A stretch of DNA of 64,000 bases from UBA993 sp964436815 (GTDB lineage Bacteria > Bacillota > Dethiobacteria > DTU022), in the NCBI GenBank assembly GCA_964436815.1, contig CAYTER010000004.1, forward strand, positions 1-64,000. Direction: 5' to 3'. The notes below the pieces were generated by a model. That model saw nothing but the letters and a program-made list of their open reading frames with translations. It was not told the origin of the DNA and did no database searches. The translations under genes were made by a program, and so were the position numbers. Every line of letters begins with the position of its first letter. Position 1 is the first letter of the stretch. Positions 51,865 to 61,050 of the stretch are shown here, in pieces.

Positions 51865-53328
51865 ATGAGACAAAGGTCAGTCCAAAAAGTGCCTGCTGGT
51901 AAAAGGCCAAAGATCAAGAAAACAACTGATTACAAAAGTATATATAAACCGATAATCGCCTGGTTCAAGGCCAAGAAAGTTAGAAGCCTGTATTTTCTGG
52001 CTTTCACCGCTTTATTGATCCTGTCTTTACTTGGTTTGCATAACCACCTTCAGAATTATATCTACATAGTCAAGGTGAACGATCAGGAAGTTGGGATTGT
52101 CGACAATGCGAAAGAAGTCGAAAATTTCATTGCCCACTTAACCGATCGCTGTGGCAGCCTCTATGGCATGTCAATGGAACCGGCAGCAGAAATATTGCTG
52201 ATCAAGGAATTCCGGCCAGGAGCTAAACCGACCCCGGATCAGGTGCAGGAAAAGATCAGGCAGGAGCTTACTTTCGTTACTGATGCTTACCTGATAACTG
52301 TTGATGGTGAGCCATTCGTTGCCGTCAGGAATGAAGAGGATCTTGATCAGGTGATTAGCAAACTTAAGAATGTTTACACTACTAACGGTTACGGGGCCAG
52401 GACGATCGAGACTCAGATCAAGGAAGAGTTGGAAATTGAACCCTTCACTGCAGATCCCGATATGCTATTGGAGCCAGATGAGGTTATAACCCTGCTGACA
52501 GGATTGCAGCCGCAAAGTGAGCAGATTGCGCTTTTACCCCGATCAGTCGATTTTTTAGTAGAAGGCACCGGCAATACCCCGGGCTCCAACGACCTGCCCT
52601 TTTCCATTTTATTCATTCCGGAGAAACCGGCAGAGACAGTTGAACTTCCGGTTATAAATGATCAGGAAATCCATATAAAAACTGTTGAAGAAGTAACTGT
52701 CCGGGAAACGATCCCCTTTGAGGTGGAGTACGTATACGATGAAGATCTCTGGGTGGTGCAGAAAGATATTACCGTTCAAGGAGAAGAAGGGCGCAAAGAG
52801 GTTATCTATTACATAACCCGTGAAAATGGCCTGGAAATTGATCGCCTTAAAATCGGCGAAACTATTATATCAGAACCGGTCACCCAGGTTGTGACTGTTG
52901 GGACTACCAAGGTGCCTGCTGTTGGAACAGGACGTTTCGTATGGCCTGTTGAGGACGGAGGAGAGATCACCCCGGGGCGGGGTTTCAGTACCTGGCATAC
53001 AGGAATTGATATCCATGCTCACACCGGAACCAATGTTTTGGCCGCAGACAGCGGAGTTGTCTGGTTTTCCGGTTATGGAGGGCCTCAGGGTAACTATCTG
53101 ATCATCTACCATGGCTCATTCTGGACATTATACCTGCACAATAGTGAAAACCTGGTCAGGGAAGGTGCTTCTGTCCAGCAGGGAGACGTAATCGCCAGAG
53201 TAGGTTCAACCGGTCGTTCATCCGGTCCGCACCTGCATTTTGAAGTTCGCTTGGATGATGGTTCCGGTGAGTGGCATACTTACTACCAGCATACGCCGAT
53301 TGATCCGTTACAGTTTTTCAGACCTTAA
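51865..53328 (+). CDS. Membrane-anchored G5/M23 cell-wall endopeptidase
   Basis: The ATG at 51865, 8 bp after GAGAAAGGA, gives 487 residues. A basic N-terminal tail (about 1-35) precedes a TM helix (about 40-60). An extracellular region (about 65-245) is followed by a G5 domain (about 255-345, with VRETIPFEVEYVYD) and a C-terminal M23 zinc peptidase (about 350-487). Its metal ligands are HTGIDI and HLHFEV, and GSTGRSSGPH is intact. G5 domains bind cell-wall sugars. It lies just upstream of the WalRK cluster, whose Bacillus regulon includes such enzymes. A terminator follows. Confidence 0.92.
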   Translation: MRQRSVQKVPAGKRPKIKKTTDYKSIYKPIIAWFKAKKVRSLYFLAFTALLILSLLGLHNHLQNYIYIVKVNDQEVGIVDNAKEVENFIAHLTDRCGSLYGMSMEPAAEILLIKEFRPGAKPTPDQVQEKIRQELTFVTDAYLITVDGEPFVAVRNEEDLDQVISKLKNVYTTNGYGARTIETQIKEELEIEPFTADPDMLLEPDEVITLLTGLQPQSEQIALLPRSVDFLVEGTGNTPGSNDLPFSILFIPEKPAETVELPVINDQEIHIKTVEEVTVRETIPFEVEYVYDEDLWVVQKDITVQGEEGRKEVIYYITRENGLEIDRLKIGETIISEPVTQVVTVGTTKVPAVGTGRFVWPVEDGGEITPGRGFSTWHTGIDIHAHTGTNVLAADSGVVWFSGYGGPQGNYLIIYHGSFWTLYLHNSENLVREGASVQQGDVIARVGSTGRSSGPHLHFEVRLDDGSGEWHTYYQHTPIDPLQFFRP

Positions 53329-53348
53329 CCGATCTAGTTTATATAATC

Positions 53349-53382
53349 AGCCCTTCCCTCGTTCAAAGGGAGGGGCTTTTTG
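53349..53382 (+). terminator. Terminator after the G5/M23 gene
   Basis: The stem AGCCCTTCCCT/AGGGAGGGGCT (one G-U) with a short loop and TTTTT lies 20 bp after the stop codon. It separates the peptidase from the walRK transcript. Confidence 0.9.
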
Positions 53383-53507
53383 TGCCAATCAAGGCATTCT
53401 GGAACAAAAAGGTATTCATGTAATGATCGCGAAAACCATTAAAGGTTCAGTTTAGCTCAGGACTTAAAGCAGCTGGATCCGATTATTAATATGGGGTGAA
53501 ATTCCGG

Positions 53508-54200
53508 GTGAAAAAAATCCTGGTTGTTGATGATGAAAAGCCGATTGTTGAAATTCTGCAGTATAATCTTGAAAGAGAGGGGTATAAAGTCTCTACGGCG
53601 TTTGACGGTGAGGAAGCATTGCGGCTGGTTGAAAAGGAGAATCCTGATCTTATCGTCCTTGATATTATGCTGCCGAAAAAAGATGGATTTACAGTATGCC
53701 GCGAAATTCGTTCTTCCCGTAACATACCAATCATCATGCTGACCGCCAAGGAGCTGGAAACTGATAAAGTATTAGGGCTTGAGCTTGGGGCAGATGACTA
53801 CGTGACCAAGCCCTTCAGCGCCAGGGAGATTGCCGCCCGGATTAAAGCAATACTCAGGCGCAGTGACACCGGCAGCACAAAACCGGATGGGAAAAAAGGA
53901 AAACTGACCATTGGTCCGGTCACAGTTGATCGGGATCAAATCCAGGTATACTTTCAGGGACAACCGATTGAGCTTACCCTGCGAGAATATAATTTGCTAC
54001 TTTTCCTAATGAATAGCCCCGGATTTGTATACAGCAGGGAGCAGCTTTTAAACCAGGTATGGGGTTATGAGTACGTGGGCGAAGAAAGGACAGTGGATGT
54101 GACTGTCCGCCGCCTGCGTGAAAAGCTGGAAATAAATCCGGCCAAACCGGAAATTATTCACACAAAGCGGGGTGTCGGTTATTATTTCAGGTGGAGGTAA
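53508..54200 (+). CDS. walR: Response regulator WalR (YycF)
   Basis: Essential cell-wall regulator of the OmpR family. From the GTG at 53508, which has GGGGTGA at 8 bp, it has 230 residues; an earlier GTG lies before that site. The receiver domain has DDE at 8-10, phospho-acceptor D52 (VLDIMLP) and KPF. The winged-helix domain is typical (SREQLLNQVWGYEYVGEERT). It is followed by walK, yycH and yycI, the diagnostic gene set. Confidence 0.95.
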   Translation: MKKILVVDDEKPIVEILQYNLEREGYKVSTAFDGEEALRLVEKENPDLIVLDIMLPKKDGFTVCREIRSSRNIPIIMLTAKELETDKVLGLELGADDYVTKPFSAREIAARIKAILRRSDTGSTKPDGKKGKLTIGPVTVDRDQIQVYFQGQPIELTLREYNLLLFLMNSPGFVYSREQLLNQVWGYEYVGEERTVDVTVRRLREKLEINPAKPEIIHTKRGVGYYFRWR

Positions 54201-54201
54201 A

Positions 54202-55998
54202 TTGTTTAACAGCCTCCAGTGGAAAATTATATTTGTTTTTCTAATGCTTATTCTTTTCTCTCTGCAGTTAATCAGCGTCTATCTCGTTCAATCACTGGAG
54301 CAGTATTACCTAAGAAATTATAAAGAGGGACTTGAAAATCAGGCCCGCCTGCTTTCTGTATTCATGCAACCGACCCTCGGAGACGGGCAGAGCTGGGCAG
54401 AGGATACTGTCCGCCTGGCCCGTGAGTTCAGGGACCTCTATACGATCGAGATCATTATTCTGGATAGCTATGCCCATATTGTCGGTACATCCGGCAGCCA
54501 GGCGCTGATTGGGCGCCGCCTGATCAGGGATGAAATTACCCGGGCTCTGACGGGTCATACCAGTGACGTAATCCGTTTCGATCCGAACAGTCAGGAGAGG
54601 CGCTATTACCTGGCCTACCCGGTAATAAGCGGTCAGAGCACAATTGGAGTGATTTATCTCAGCGGTTCTCTACAAGCTGTTGATAATACCCTTAATGAAG
54701 TAAAGACTATCCTGCTAACCGGAGTACTTCTGGCCTTGCTGATCTGCCTCATTCTTGGGGTTATATTAACCAGAACGATTACCACACCGATAAAAGCTGT
54801 TACTGATCAAGCCAATTTAATGGCCGGCGGAGATTTTACCCGCAAGATAAAAGTTCAGACTGCTGACGAAATCGGTCAGCTGGGCGAAACTTTCAATTAC
54901 CTGGCTGAACAGCTTAGTCAGACGATTGACGATATATCTTCAGAGAAAAGCAAAGTCGAAGCGATTATCAATAATATGTCTGATGGCATCATTGCTCTCG
55001 ACGAAAAAGGCCACGTGATCCAGATCAACCCTTCAGCCCGCAACCTGATCCGGGCTATGGAATTCAATGTTCCGGTAATGGGGCGCTCAGGATTTCATCT
55101 CCTGCGCAGCCTGATTGGTTCTGAAACACTGCGTCATTTTATCCGCAGCCAGGAACCGCTCATGGCGGAGATATCGGGCCTGGGAGTGAATTATACGGTC
55201 CAGACAAAGATAGCGCCTTTTAAAATCGAAAAAGGCAAACTCAACGGGACGCTCATTGTTTTGCATGATATAACCCGGGAGAGGGAATTTACCCGTCTAC
55301 AGGAAGAGTTTGTCGCCGATGTTTCTCATGAACTGAGGACACCACTCTCAACGGTTAAAAGCTATGTTGAAACGCTTTTAGATGGCGCTGTAGATGATCC
55401 AAAGGTTAGGACTCATTTTCTTCAGGTTTTGTCGGCGGAAACCGATCGGATGGTGGCGCTGGTAAAAGATTTACTGACTCTTTCACAGATGGATTCCGGA
55501 AAGGTTTACTGGCAGAAGACCGCTATCGACCTGGAAGAGTTGGCCAGGGAAGCAGCTGATAACCTTAAGCACAAGCTCAATTCCAATCTGCCATCGATAG
55601 AGGTTGACTGTGAACTTGGTGAACGCCTGGTGTACGTGGACCGGGATAAAATGATGCGTGTGTTTTCCAACCTGTTAATCAACGCTGCCAAATATACGGG
55701 CAAAGACGGGGCTATTAAGGTTATGGTATCGGAGGATCTGGGTGTTATCAGAGTTTGTGTTTCCGATACAGGTACAGGTATACCCGAACAGGATCTGCCC
55801 CGAATCTTCGAGCGGTTTTACCGGGTTGAAAAAACGCGCAGCCGCGATTACGGCGGGACCGGGTTGGGTTTATCTATAGCCCGTAAGGTAATCGAGGGGC
55901 ATGGTGGGAAAATATGGGTGGAAAGTACTCCCGGCAGAGGTACATCTGTCTTTTTCACGATACCGGATAATTATGAAGGGGAGGCGGGTAGTTTATGA
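54202..55998 (+). CDS. walK: Sensor histidine kinase WalK (YycG)
   Basis: The chosen TTG start at 54202, 3 bp after GGAGGT, gives 599 residues; a GTG start 30 bp earlier overlapping walR is an alternative. The order is TM1 (about 8-28), extracytoplasmic PAS-like sensor (about 30-170), TM2 (about 175-195), HAMP (about 196-248), cytoplasmic PAS (about 255-350), HisKA with His376 in VSHELRTPL, and HATPase (DTGTGIPEQD, GGTGLGLSIA). It senses the state of peptidoglycan synthesis in Bacillus. The stop overlaps the yycH start. Confidence 0.95.
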   Translation: MFNSLQWKIIFVFLMLILFSLQLISVYLVQSLEQYYLRNYKEGLENQARLLSVFMQPTLGDGQSWAEDTVRLAREFRDLYTIEIIILDSYAHIVGTSGSQALIGRRLIRDEITRALTGHTSDVIRFDPNSQERRYYLAYPVISGQSTIGVIYLSGSLQAVDNTLNEVKTILLTGVLLALLICLILGVILTRTITTPIKAVTDQANLMAGGDFTRKIKVQTADEIGQLGETFNYLAEQLSQTIDDISSEKSKVEAIINNMSDGIIALDEKGHVIQINPSARNLIRAMEFNVPVMGRSGFHLLRSLIGSETLRHFIRSQEPLMAEISGLGVNYTVQTKIAPFKIEKGKLNGTLIVLHDITREREFTRLQEEFVADVSHELRTPLSTVKSYVETLLDGAVDDPKVRTHFLQVLSAETDRMVALVKDLLTLSQMDSGKVYWQKTAIDLEELAREAADNLKHKLNSNLPSIEVDCELGERLVYVDRDKMMRVFSNLLINAAKYTGKDGAIKVMVSEDLGVIRVCVSDTGTGIPEQDLPRIFERFYRVEKTRSRDYGGTGLGLSIARKVIEGHGGKIWVESTPGRGTSVFFTIPDNYEGEAGSL

Positions 55999-57344
55999 GA
56001 GAAAAAATAAAAAGCCTGGTTCTCCTAATCTTGGTTTTCTTAAGCTTATTTTTAACCTTTCAGCTTTGGTACGGTCAACAGCCGGCAGAAGTGATCGCCG
56101 ATGAAGACATTTATGAGCAGATTATTATTGAGCAGCCCCGCCCTCCGGAACAGATCATCTTTCCCGAAACGATAGCGATAGCAGCAGATAGCGGATATTA
56201 TATCTTACGGGAAGGCGAACAGTTTTATTACCGGCTGTGGGAAACACTACTGGCGTTGAGTAATGCTGCTGCCAGCAGCGACAATTTAGTCGAAGTTGGT
56301 AATGCTGAAGGAGCGCCGATCCTTCTTACCTGCTATTTTAAACCGTTTCTTCCGGTTGGCAGTGATCATTTTATCCTGACCGACCTTCCGGAGGGAGATA
56401 TTGAAAGACTTGAGCTAAAAACAGAAAGTGGAGCATTCTGGCTGTGGCTGATTGGAACAGATGACGAAGCAAAATTTATAACAGAACTTACTGATGAGCA
56501 ATCAGCTCTTCTGGCTAATATGATCGCTGACTTTATAGCTGAAGATCATCTAATCTACAGAAGACTGAACAGCGATTTAATTTCTGCGGCTGTTGATCAG
56601 GATCTAATCATCAACACACCCGTTTTTGTCCCCCAGGAAGAAGTTTTGTTAGCCCGATTGCCGGTACGCTCCGAGATAATTGATCGCGATCAGCTCTTAA
56701 AAACCTTTTTTGTCGATTACAGTTTAGCCAGAACGATTGAGGAAAAAGACGGAGCGGTGATCTATACTGACGGCGAAAAAGGTTTGCGCCTTACTCCAAG
56801 GGGTTTTGAGTTTTCTTTTCCCCGCCTGGAGGAAGGAGAGGCAAACCAGACTGATGTAGAGGCGCTGCACAACAGCGGTATTCTAATCAGCTACCACGGA
56901 GGCTGGCCAGCCGGCTTGCGCCTGGAGAATATCAGCCAAACGCGCCGGGGCAGGGCTGTCTCCTACAGTGTTCAATGGCGGATGTATTATCAGGGTTATC
57001 CAATTTATGCCGGGAAGCCAATCAGGGCAATCTTTAATGATCGGGGCTTAATTCACTTCAGCCGTTTCATTTACACTATTCATTCCGCTGAACCGGATAT
57101 GCTCGAACCGCGTTCTGCTGCTGAATGGCAGGAAGCTTTAAGAGCTGCGCTCAATTATTATCACCAGGATAACAAAGCGAGAGATGACGATATTAAGCTT
57201 GAAGCTTTTAATCTCGGTTATGCTATCGTGGCAGGGGGTAATGAAATAGTGGCTGAACCGGTCTGGCATCTGCAGCTAAATGACAGTAAGATCCTGATGA
57301 AAGCTGACAATCTTCTGCAATATAAACCGGAGGATTTACAATGA
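55995..57344 (+). CDS. yycH: WalK accessory protein YycH
   Basis: The 449-residue protein has a single N-terminal TM (about 8-25) and a large extracytoplasmic domain. Sequence similarity to YycH is low, as is common, but the position between walK and yycI, the membrane topology and the length fit. In Bacillus it joins YycI to restrain WalK through TM contacts. It overlaps both neighbours by 4 bp, which implies tight coupling. Confidence 0.82.
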   Translation: MREKIKSLVLLILVFLSLFLTFQLWYGQQPAEVIADEDIYEQIIIEQPRPPEQIIFPETIAIAADSGYYILREGEQFYYRLWETLLALSNAAASSDNLVEVGNAEGAPILLTCYFKPFLPVGSDHFILTDLPEGDIERLELKTESGAFWLWLIGTDDEAKFITELTDEQSALLANMIADFIAEDHLIYRRLNSDLISAAVDQDLIINTPVFVPQEEVLLARLPVRSEIIDRDQLLKTFFVDYSLARTIEEKDGAVIYTDGEKGLRLTPRGFEFSFPRLEEGEANQTDVEALHNSGILISYHGGWPAGLRLENISQTRRGRAVSYSVQWRMYYQGYPIYAGKPIRAIFNDRGLIHFSRFIYTIHSAEPDMLEPRSAAEWQEALRAALNYYHQDNKARDDDIKLEAFNLGYAIVAGGNEIVAEPVWHLQLNDSKILMKADNLLQYKPEDLQ

Positions 57345-58228
57345 ATCTTGGCCGGGCTAAATTGATTCTGATCATCGCCTTTGCAGCCCTGAATCTTTTT
57401 CTTGGCTACTATCTGTTTTGGCCTGATTTTGGCCGCCTGACCAGGGTGGCAATATCAGCGGAAGAGCTGAGTTTGACGGAACAACTGCTTAATGAGAATA
57501 ATTATTTTCTTGAAGCGCCAATTAATAGAGCGGTTCAAACTATCGACTTCCTCACCGTGACTCCATCCCTGACAACACAGCGTGCAATTTTACTCCGTTT
57601 CTTAAGAGAGGGCGCCCGTATAAATCAGGCTGATGATGCTAATTATTATTATATAGAAGGTGAAACCGCAGTCATTCATCCCAGCGGCTTGATCCGAATT
57701 CTCTATAATCCTCCGGTATTTATCAGCGAAAATATGCTGGCCAAAGAGTCGCGTGAAATCAGGACTTTGGTTGATAATTTTATCAATGAGCATCAGTTGA
57801 ATTTTGAAGGACTGGTTTTTGATTACCTGGAAATAAAAGATGATCTCTCGCTAAATGTTTACTACTACCAGGTGATCGGAGAGGCTCCGGTATTTGCCGG
57901 ACAAATCTGGGTGCAGATTATAGAAGACAGGGTCCATGCAGTTGATATATACTGGTTAGAGCCGGGAGAAAGATCGCCTGCGCGTGAAATCAGGGTTATT
58001 TCTGCAGCTGAAGCTTTAAGTAACCTGGTTTATGAACTGGGTCCGGCTAACGAACCACAGACGATCAAAAAAATCGATTTGGGTTATTATAGCGGAGAAT
58101 ATGATGCAGAGAAGTGGGAAATTCCGCCAGTATGGCGTATTATGATCAATGAACAACATTATTTTGTTAATGCTTTTACCGGTAACCTGGAACAAGAAAT
58201 TGTGATACCGGAACAATTACAGCAATAA
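57341..58228 (+). CDS. yycI: WalK accessory protein YycI
   Basis: The 295-residue protein has an N-terminal TM (about 8-28, with RAKLILIIAFAALNLFLGYYL in pieces) and an extracytoplasmic YycI fold (NFEGLVFDYLEIKDD, VFAGQIWVQIIEDRVHAVDIYW in pieces). It partners with YycH to modulate WalK. The usual next gene (the MBL protein walJ/yycJ) is missing; murA follows instead. Confidence 0.85.
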   Translation: MNLGRAKLILIIAFAALNLFLGYYLFWPDFGRLTRVAISAEELSLTEQLLNENNYFLEAPINRAVQTIDFLTVTPSLTTQRAILLRFLREGARINQADDANYYYIEGETAVIHPSGLIRILYNPPVFISENMLAKESREIRTLVDNFINEHQLNFEGLVFDYLEIKDDLSLNVYYYQVIGEAPVFAGQIWVQIIEDRVHAVDIYWLEPGERSPAREIRVISAAEALSNLVYELGPANEPQTIKKIDLGYYSGEYDAEKWEIPPVWRIMINEQHYFVNAFTGNLEQEIVIPEQLQQ

Positions 58229-58255
58229 ATCTGGATTTGAACAGCAGTTCACATC

Positions 58256-58310
58256 CGAGGCTATCAGTAGCAGGAGGTTGTAATGGAGAGAATAATTGTC
58301 TCAGGAAAAA
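58256..58310 (+). repeat. Duplicated contig end: leader and first codons of murA
   Basis: This 55-bp segment is identical to 58411-58465 on the other side of the N gap. It contains the AGGAGG ribosome-binding site and the first codons of murA (ATG at 58283), cut by the gap. It is best read as the overlapping end of an assembly contig, not as a real second copy of the gene start. Confidence 0.9.
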
Positions 58311-58410
58311 NNNNNNNNNNNNNNNNNNNNNNNNNNNNNNNNNNNNNNNNNNNNNNNNNNNNNNNNNNNNNNNNNNNNNNNNNNNNNNNNNNNNNNNNNN
58401 NNNNNNNNNN
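58311..58410. other. Assembly gap of exactly 100 N
   Basis: A run of 100 N placed by scaffolding. Both flanks carry the same 55-bp sequence, so the true chromosome most likely has no missing sequence here; the two contig ends overlap. The locus would then read yycI, a 54-bp gap, murA. Confidence 0.92.
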
Positions 58411-58465
58411 CGAGGCTATCAGTAGCAGGAGGTTGTAATGGAGAGAATAATTGTCTCAGGAAAAA
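58411..58465 (+). repeat. Second copy of the 55-bp contig-end overlap
   Basis: It is identical to 58256-58310 and continues without interruption into the full murA coding sequence, so this is the copy to keep. Confidence 0.9.
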
Positions 58466-59727
58466 CTAAACTAACAGGCTCTGTCAAAATAAGCGGCTCA
58501 AAGAACGCAGCTGTTGCCGTACTACCGGCCGCCATATTATCTTCTGATACAGTCTATATTGAAAATTTACCGGATATAACGGATGTTCGCACCCTAATCT
58601 CAATCCTGGAGTACCTGGGAGTCAAAATCCGTCGCAGGGGCAGGAATGCTATAGAATTCACCGCGGATAATCTCTCAAAAATTGCTCCGCCGTACGATCT
58701 GGTTAAAAAAATGCGCGCCTCTTACTACTTCATGGGTTCCCTCCTGGGACGTTTCGGCCGCGCTGAGGTTCCCATTCCAGGAGGCTGTGATCTCGGTCCG
58801 CGTCCCATAGATCAGCATCTAAAGGGTTTTTCTGCGCTCGGGGCAAAAATAAATATCGAACACGGAATGATCAGCATGGTTGCAGATAAATTGGTCGGAG
58901 CCCGTATCTATTTTGACGTCGTCTCGATCGGAGCAACGATCAACCTGATGCTTGCCGCGGTGGCAGCAGAAGGAAGGACTGTTTTGGAAAATGTTGCTAA
59001 AGAGCCTGAGATAGTTGATGTGGCTAACTTTCTTAATGCCATGGGGGCATCGATCAGGGGTGCCGGGACAGACGTGATCAGGATCGAGGGTGTAAAAAAG
59101 TTTTTCGGGGTCAGGCATACAGTTATACCGGATCGCATTGAAGCAGGAACATTTATGCTCGCTGCAGCTGCGACGAGAGGAACAGTAACGGTTGATGAAG
59201 TGATCCCTAAACACCTTGAGGCCATTACGGCCAAGCTGAGAGAAACCGGAGCAGAAGTGCAGGTGGAGCCGGAAAGTATTACCGTCAGCGGGAAAGAAGA
59301 ATTATGTCCTTCTGATTTAAAGACATTTCCGTACCCGGGTTTTCCAACGGATCTGCAGCCCCCGGCGATGGTATTGTTAACGGTCCCCAAAGGGCTAAGT
59401 GTAATTACAGAAAATGTTTTTGATGGGCGTTATAACCATGTTGATGAATTAAAGCGTATGGGAGCCCACATTAAAGTAGAGGGCAGGACTGCTCTGATTG
59501 AAGGGGGCAAAGAACTGACCGGTGCGCCGGTCAGCGCTCCGGATCTGCGTTCAGGAGCGGCTCTGATGATTGCCGCTTTGATTGCCGAAGGGGAAAGCGT
59601 CATTAGTGAAGTGGAGCATATCGATCGCGGTTATGAAAATTTTGAAGAGAAGCTGATCAGTCTCGGAGCGAAAATCCGGCGTGTAAAAGTCAGGGAAACT
59701 GGCGAGAACGCCGGTAATTCTGAATAA
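58438..59727 (+). CDS. murA: UDP-N-acetylglucosamine 1-carboxyvinyltransferase (MurA)
   Basis: First committed step of peptidoglycan precursor synthesis: adds enolpyruvate to UDP-GlcNAc. The 429 residues form the two-domain inverted-barrel EPT fold. Lys22-Asn23 (SGSKNAAVAV) and the catalytic loop Cys117 (PIPGGCDLGPRP) are present; Cys at this position predicts fosfomycin sensitivity. The ATG follows AGGAGG. It lies behind the WalRK-YycHI genes, an unusual placement that links wall synthesis with its sensor. Confidence 0.96.
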   Translation: MERIIVSGKTKLTGSVKISGSKNAAVAVLPAAILSSDTVYIENLPDITDVRTLISILEYLGVKIRRRGRNAIEFTADNLSKIAPPYDLVKKMRASYYFMGSLLGRFGRAEVPIPGGCDLGPRPIDQHLKGFSALGAKINIEHGMISMVADKLVGARIYFDVVSIGATINLMLAAVAAEGRTVLENVAKEPEIVDVANFLNAMGASIRGAGTDVIRIEGVKKFFGVRHTVIPDRIEAGTFMLAAAATRGTVTVDEVIPKHLEAITAKLRETGAEVQVEPESITVSGKEELCPSDLKTFPYPGFPTDLQPPAMVLLTVPKGLSVITENVFDGRYNHVDELKRMGAHIKVEGRTALIEGGKELTGAPVSAPDLRSGAALMIAALIAEGESVISEVEHIDRGYENFEEKLISLGAKIRRVKVRETGENAGNSE

Positions 59728-59805
59728 TCAGTAGTCTGTAAAAAGTTTCACAGCTTTACGGGCAGTTGCAATTGGTATAAAATGTATTTGAGGAGGGATT
59801 TCGAC

Positions 59806-61035
59806 ATGGAAAGAGATTACGATAGCCATTCCGGTAAAAACAGACGTGGCTTCTGGTCATATGTGGGTTATGTTTCCTTTGCAGTACTGGGTATTGTGCT
59901 CGGCGCAGCCTTGGTTTACTACCTTTTTGTCTTCTGTCTGGCGCCGCAGACTGCTTTAGAACCACCTGTTGCAGGTGAAGAAGCAGTTGTTAAAACACCG
60001 CCCGTCGTGGCCTCCGGGAGTTCAGGCCTGGTAGAGGTAGTAGAACGGGTTATGCCGACTGTCGTTGGTGTTAACAAACATGTTTCATTAACGCTGGATG
60101 GCAACCAGGAAATGGAAGAAATTGAATCCGGATCGGGGGTTATCATAGCTGCTGACGGTTACATAGTTACCAATCATCATGTTATTGACGGAGCAGACCG
60201 GATTTCTGTCTTGATTCCCGGTAAGGGCCGTTATGATGCCGAGCTGATCGGAGAAGATGCCCTGACTGATCTGGCTGTGCTTAAAATTGATGAAGGTGGA
60301 CTTCAATACGTGGTTTTCGGCGATTCAAGCCTAACCCGGGTGGGAGAAACTGTCCTTGCTTTCGGCAACCCGCTCGGTTATTTTCAACAATCGGTGACAG
60401 CCGGGATAATCAGTGCCGTGGAAAGACAGGTTAGGGTGCCCGGCAGTGATTACGCTTATACTTTTTTACAAACTGACGCATTGGTTAATCCGGGCAACAG
60501 CGGAGGGCCGCTGGTAAACGTTAACGGTGAAATAATCGGGATCAACACGGCTAAGATTTCCCTGGTGGGGGTTGAAGGAATCGGCCTCTCGATCCCCAGC
60601 AATACTGTTCAACGGGTGATTAAAGATCTGGTTGAGCAGGGGAAAGTAAGGCGCCCACACTTGGGAGTTGTTATTGAAGACTGGCTTGAATATGGAGAAG
60701 AGCAGCCTGAACGCGGCGTTCTGATCCGTGATATTGCGCCGGACAGCGCCGTTGATCGGGCAGGCTTACAGCGCGGCGATATCATCGTGGCCATCAATGG
60801 TCGAGAGGTGTATTATCTGGCCTTGCTGTTTGATGTGCTGTTCTCATACTACCCGGGAGATACTGTTATCCTGGAGTTTTATCGGGACGGAGTTAAAATG
60901 GAAGCTGCCGTTACTCTCGGTGAAAGACCTGATTCACTGCCTATAGTTCAGGATGTGCCGGATCTGGAAGAAGCGGAAGATTCTGAAGAAGCTGAGCCGA
61001 TCGAACCGGTAGAACCTCAGGACGATGAACAGTAA
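59806..61035 (+). CDS. htrA: HtrA/DegP-like serine protease (S1C)
   Basis: Membrane-anchored trypsin-like protease for envelope protein quality control. The ATG at 59806 follows GAGGAGGGA; an ATG at 59782 precedes that site. The 409 residues have a TM helix (about 22-44) and the catalytic triad His125 (TNHHVI), Asp155 (TDLAVL) and Ser232 (GNSGGP). One PDZ domain (about 290-380, PHLGVVIED...AGLQRGDIIVAINGREV) and an acidic tail follow. In Bacillus, HtrA homologues sit at the end of the walRK cluster, matching this order. Confidence 0.95.
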   Translation: MERDYDSHSGKNRRGFWSYVGYVSFAVLGIVLGAALVYYLFVFCLAPQTALEPPVAGEEAVVKTPPVVASGSSGLVEVVERVMPTVVGVNKHVSLTLDGNQEMEEIESGSGVIIAADGYIVTNHHVIDGADRISVLIPGKGRYDAELIGEDALTDLAVLKIDEGGLQYVVFGDSSLTRVGETVLAFGNPLGYFQQSVTAGIISAVERQVRVPGSDYAYTFLQTDALVNPGNSGGPLVNVNGEIIGINTAKISLVGVEGIGLSIPSNTVQRVIKDLVEQGKVRRPHLGVVIEDWLEYGEEQPERGVLIRDIAPDSAVDRAGLQRGDIIVAINGREVYYLALLFDVLFSYYPGDTVILEFYRDGVKMEAAVTLGERPDSLPIVQDVPDLEEAEDSEEAEPIEPVEPQDDEQ

Positions 61036-61050
61036 GGCGGAGGCCTTTAA

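Noticed and set aside
58283..58425. A truncated murA copy before the gap
   Set aside because: The sequence is identical to the start of the real murA, and the frame runs through N; it is an assembly duplicate.
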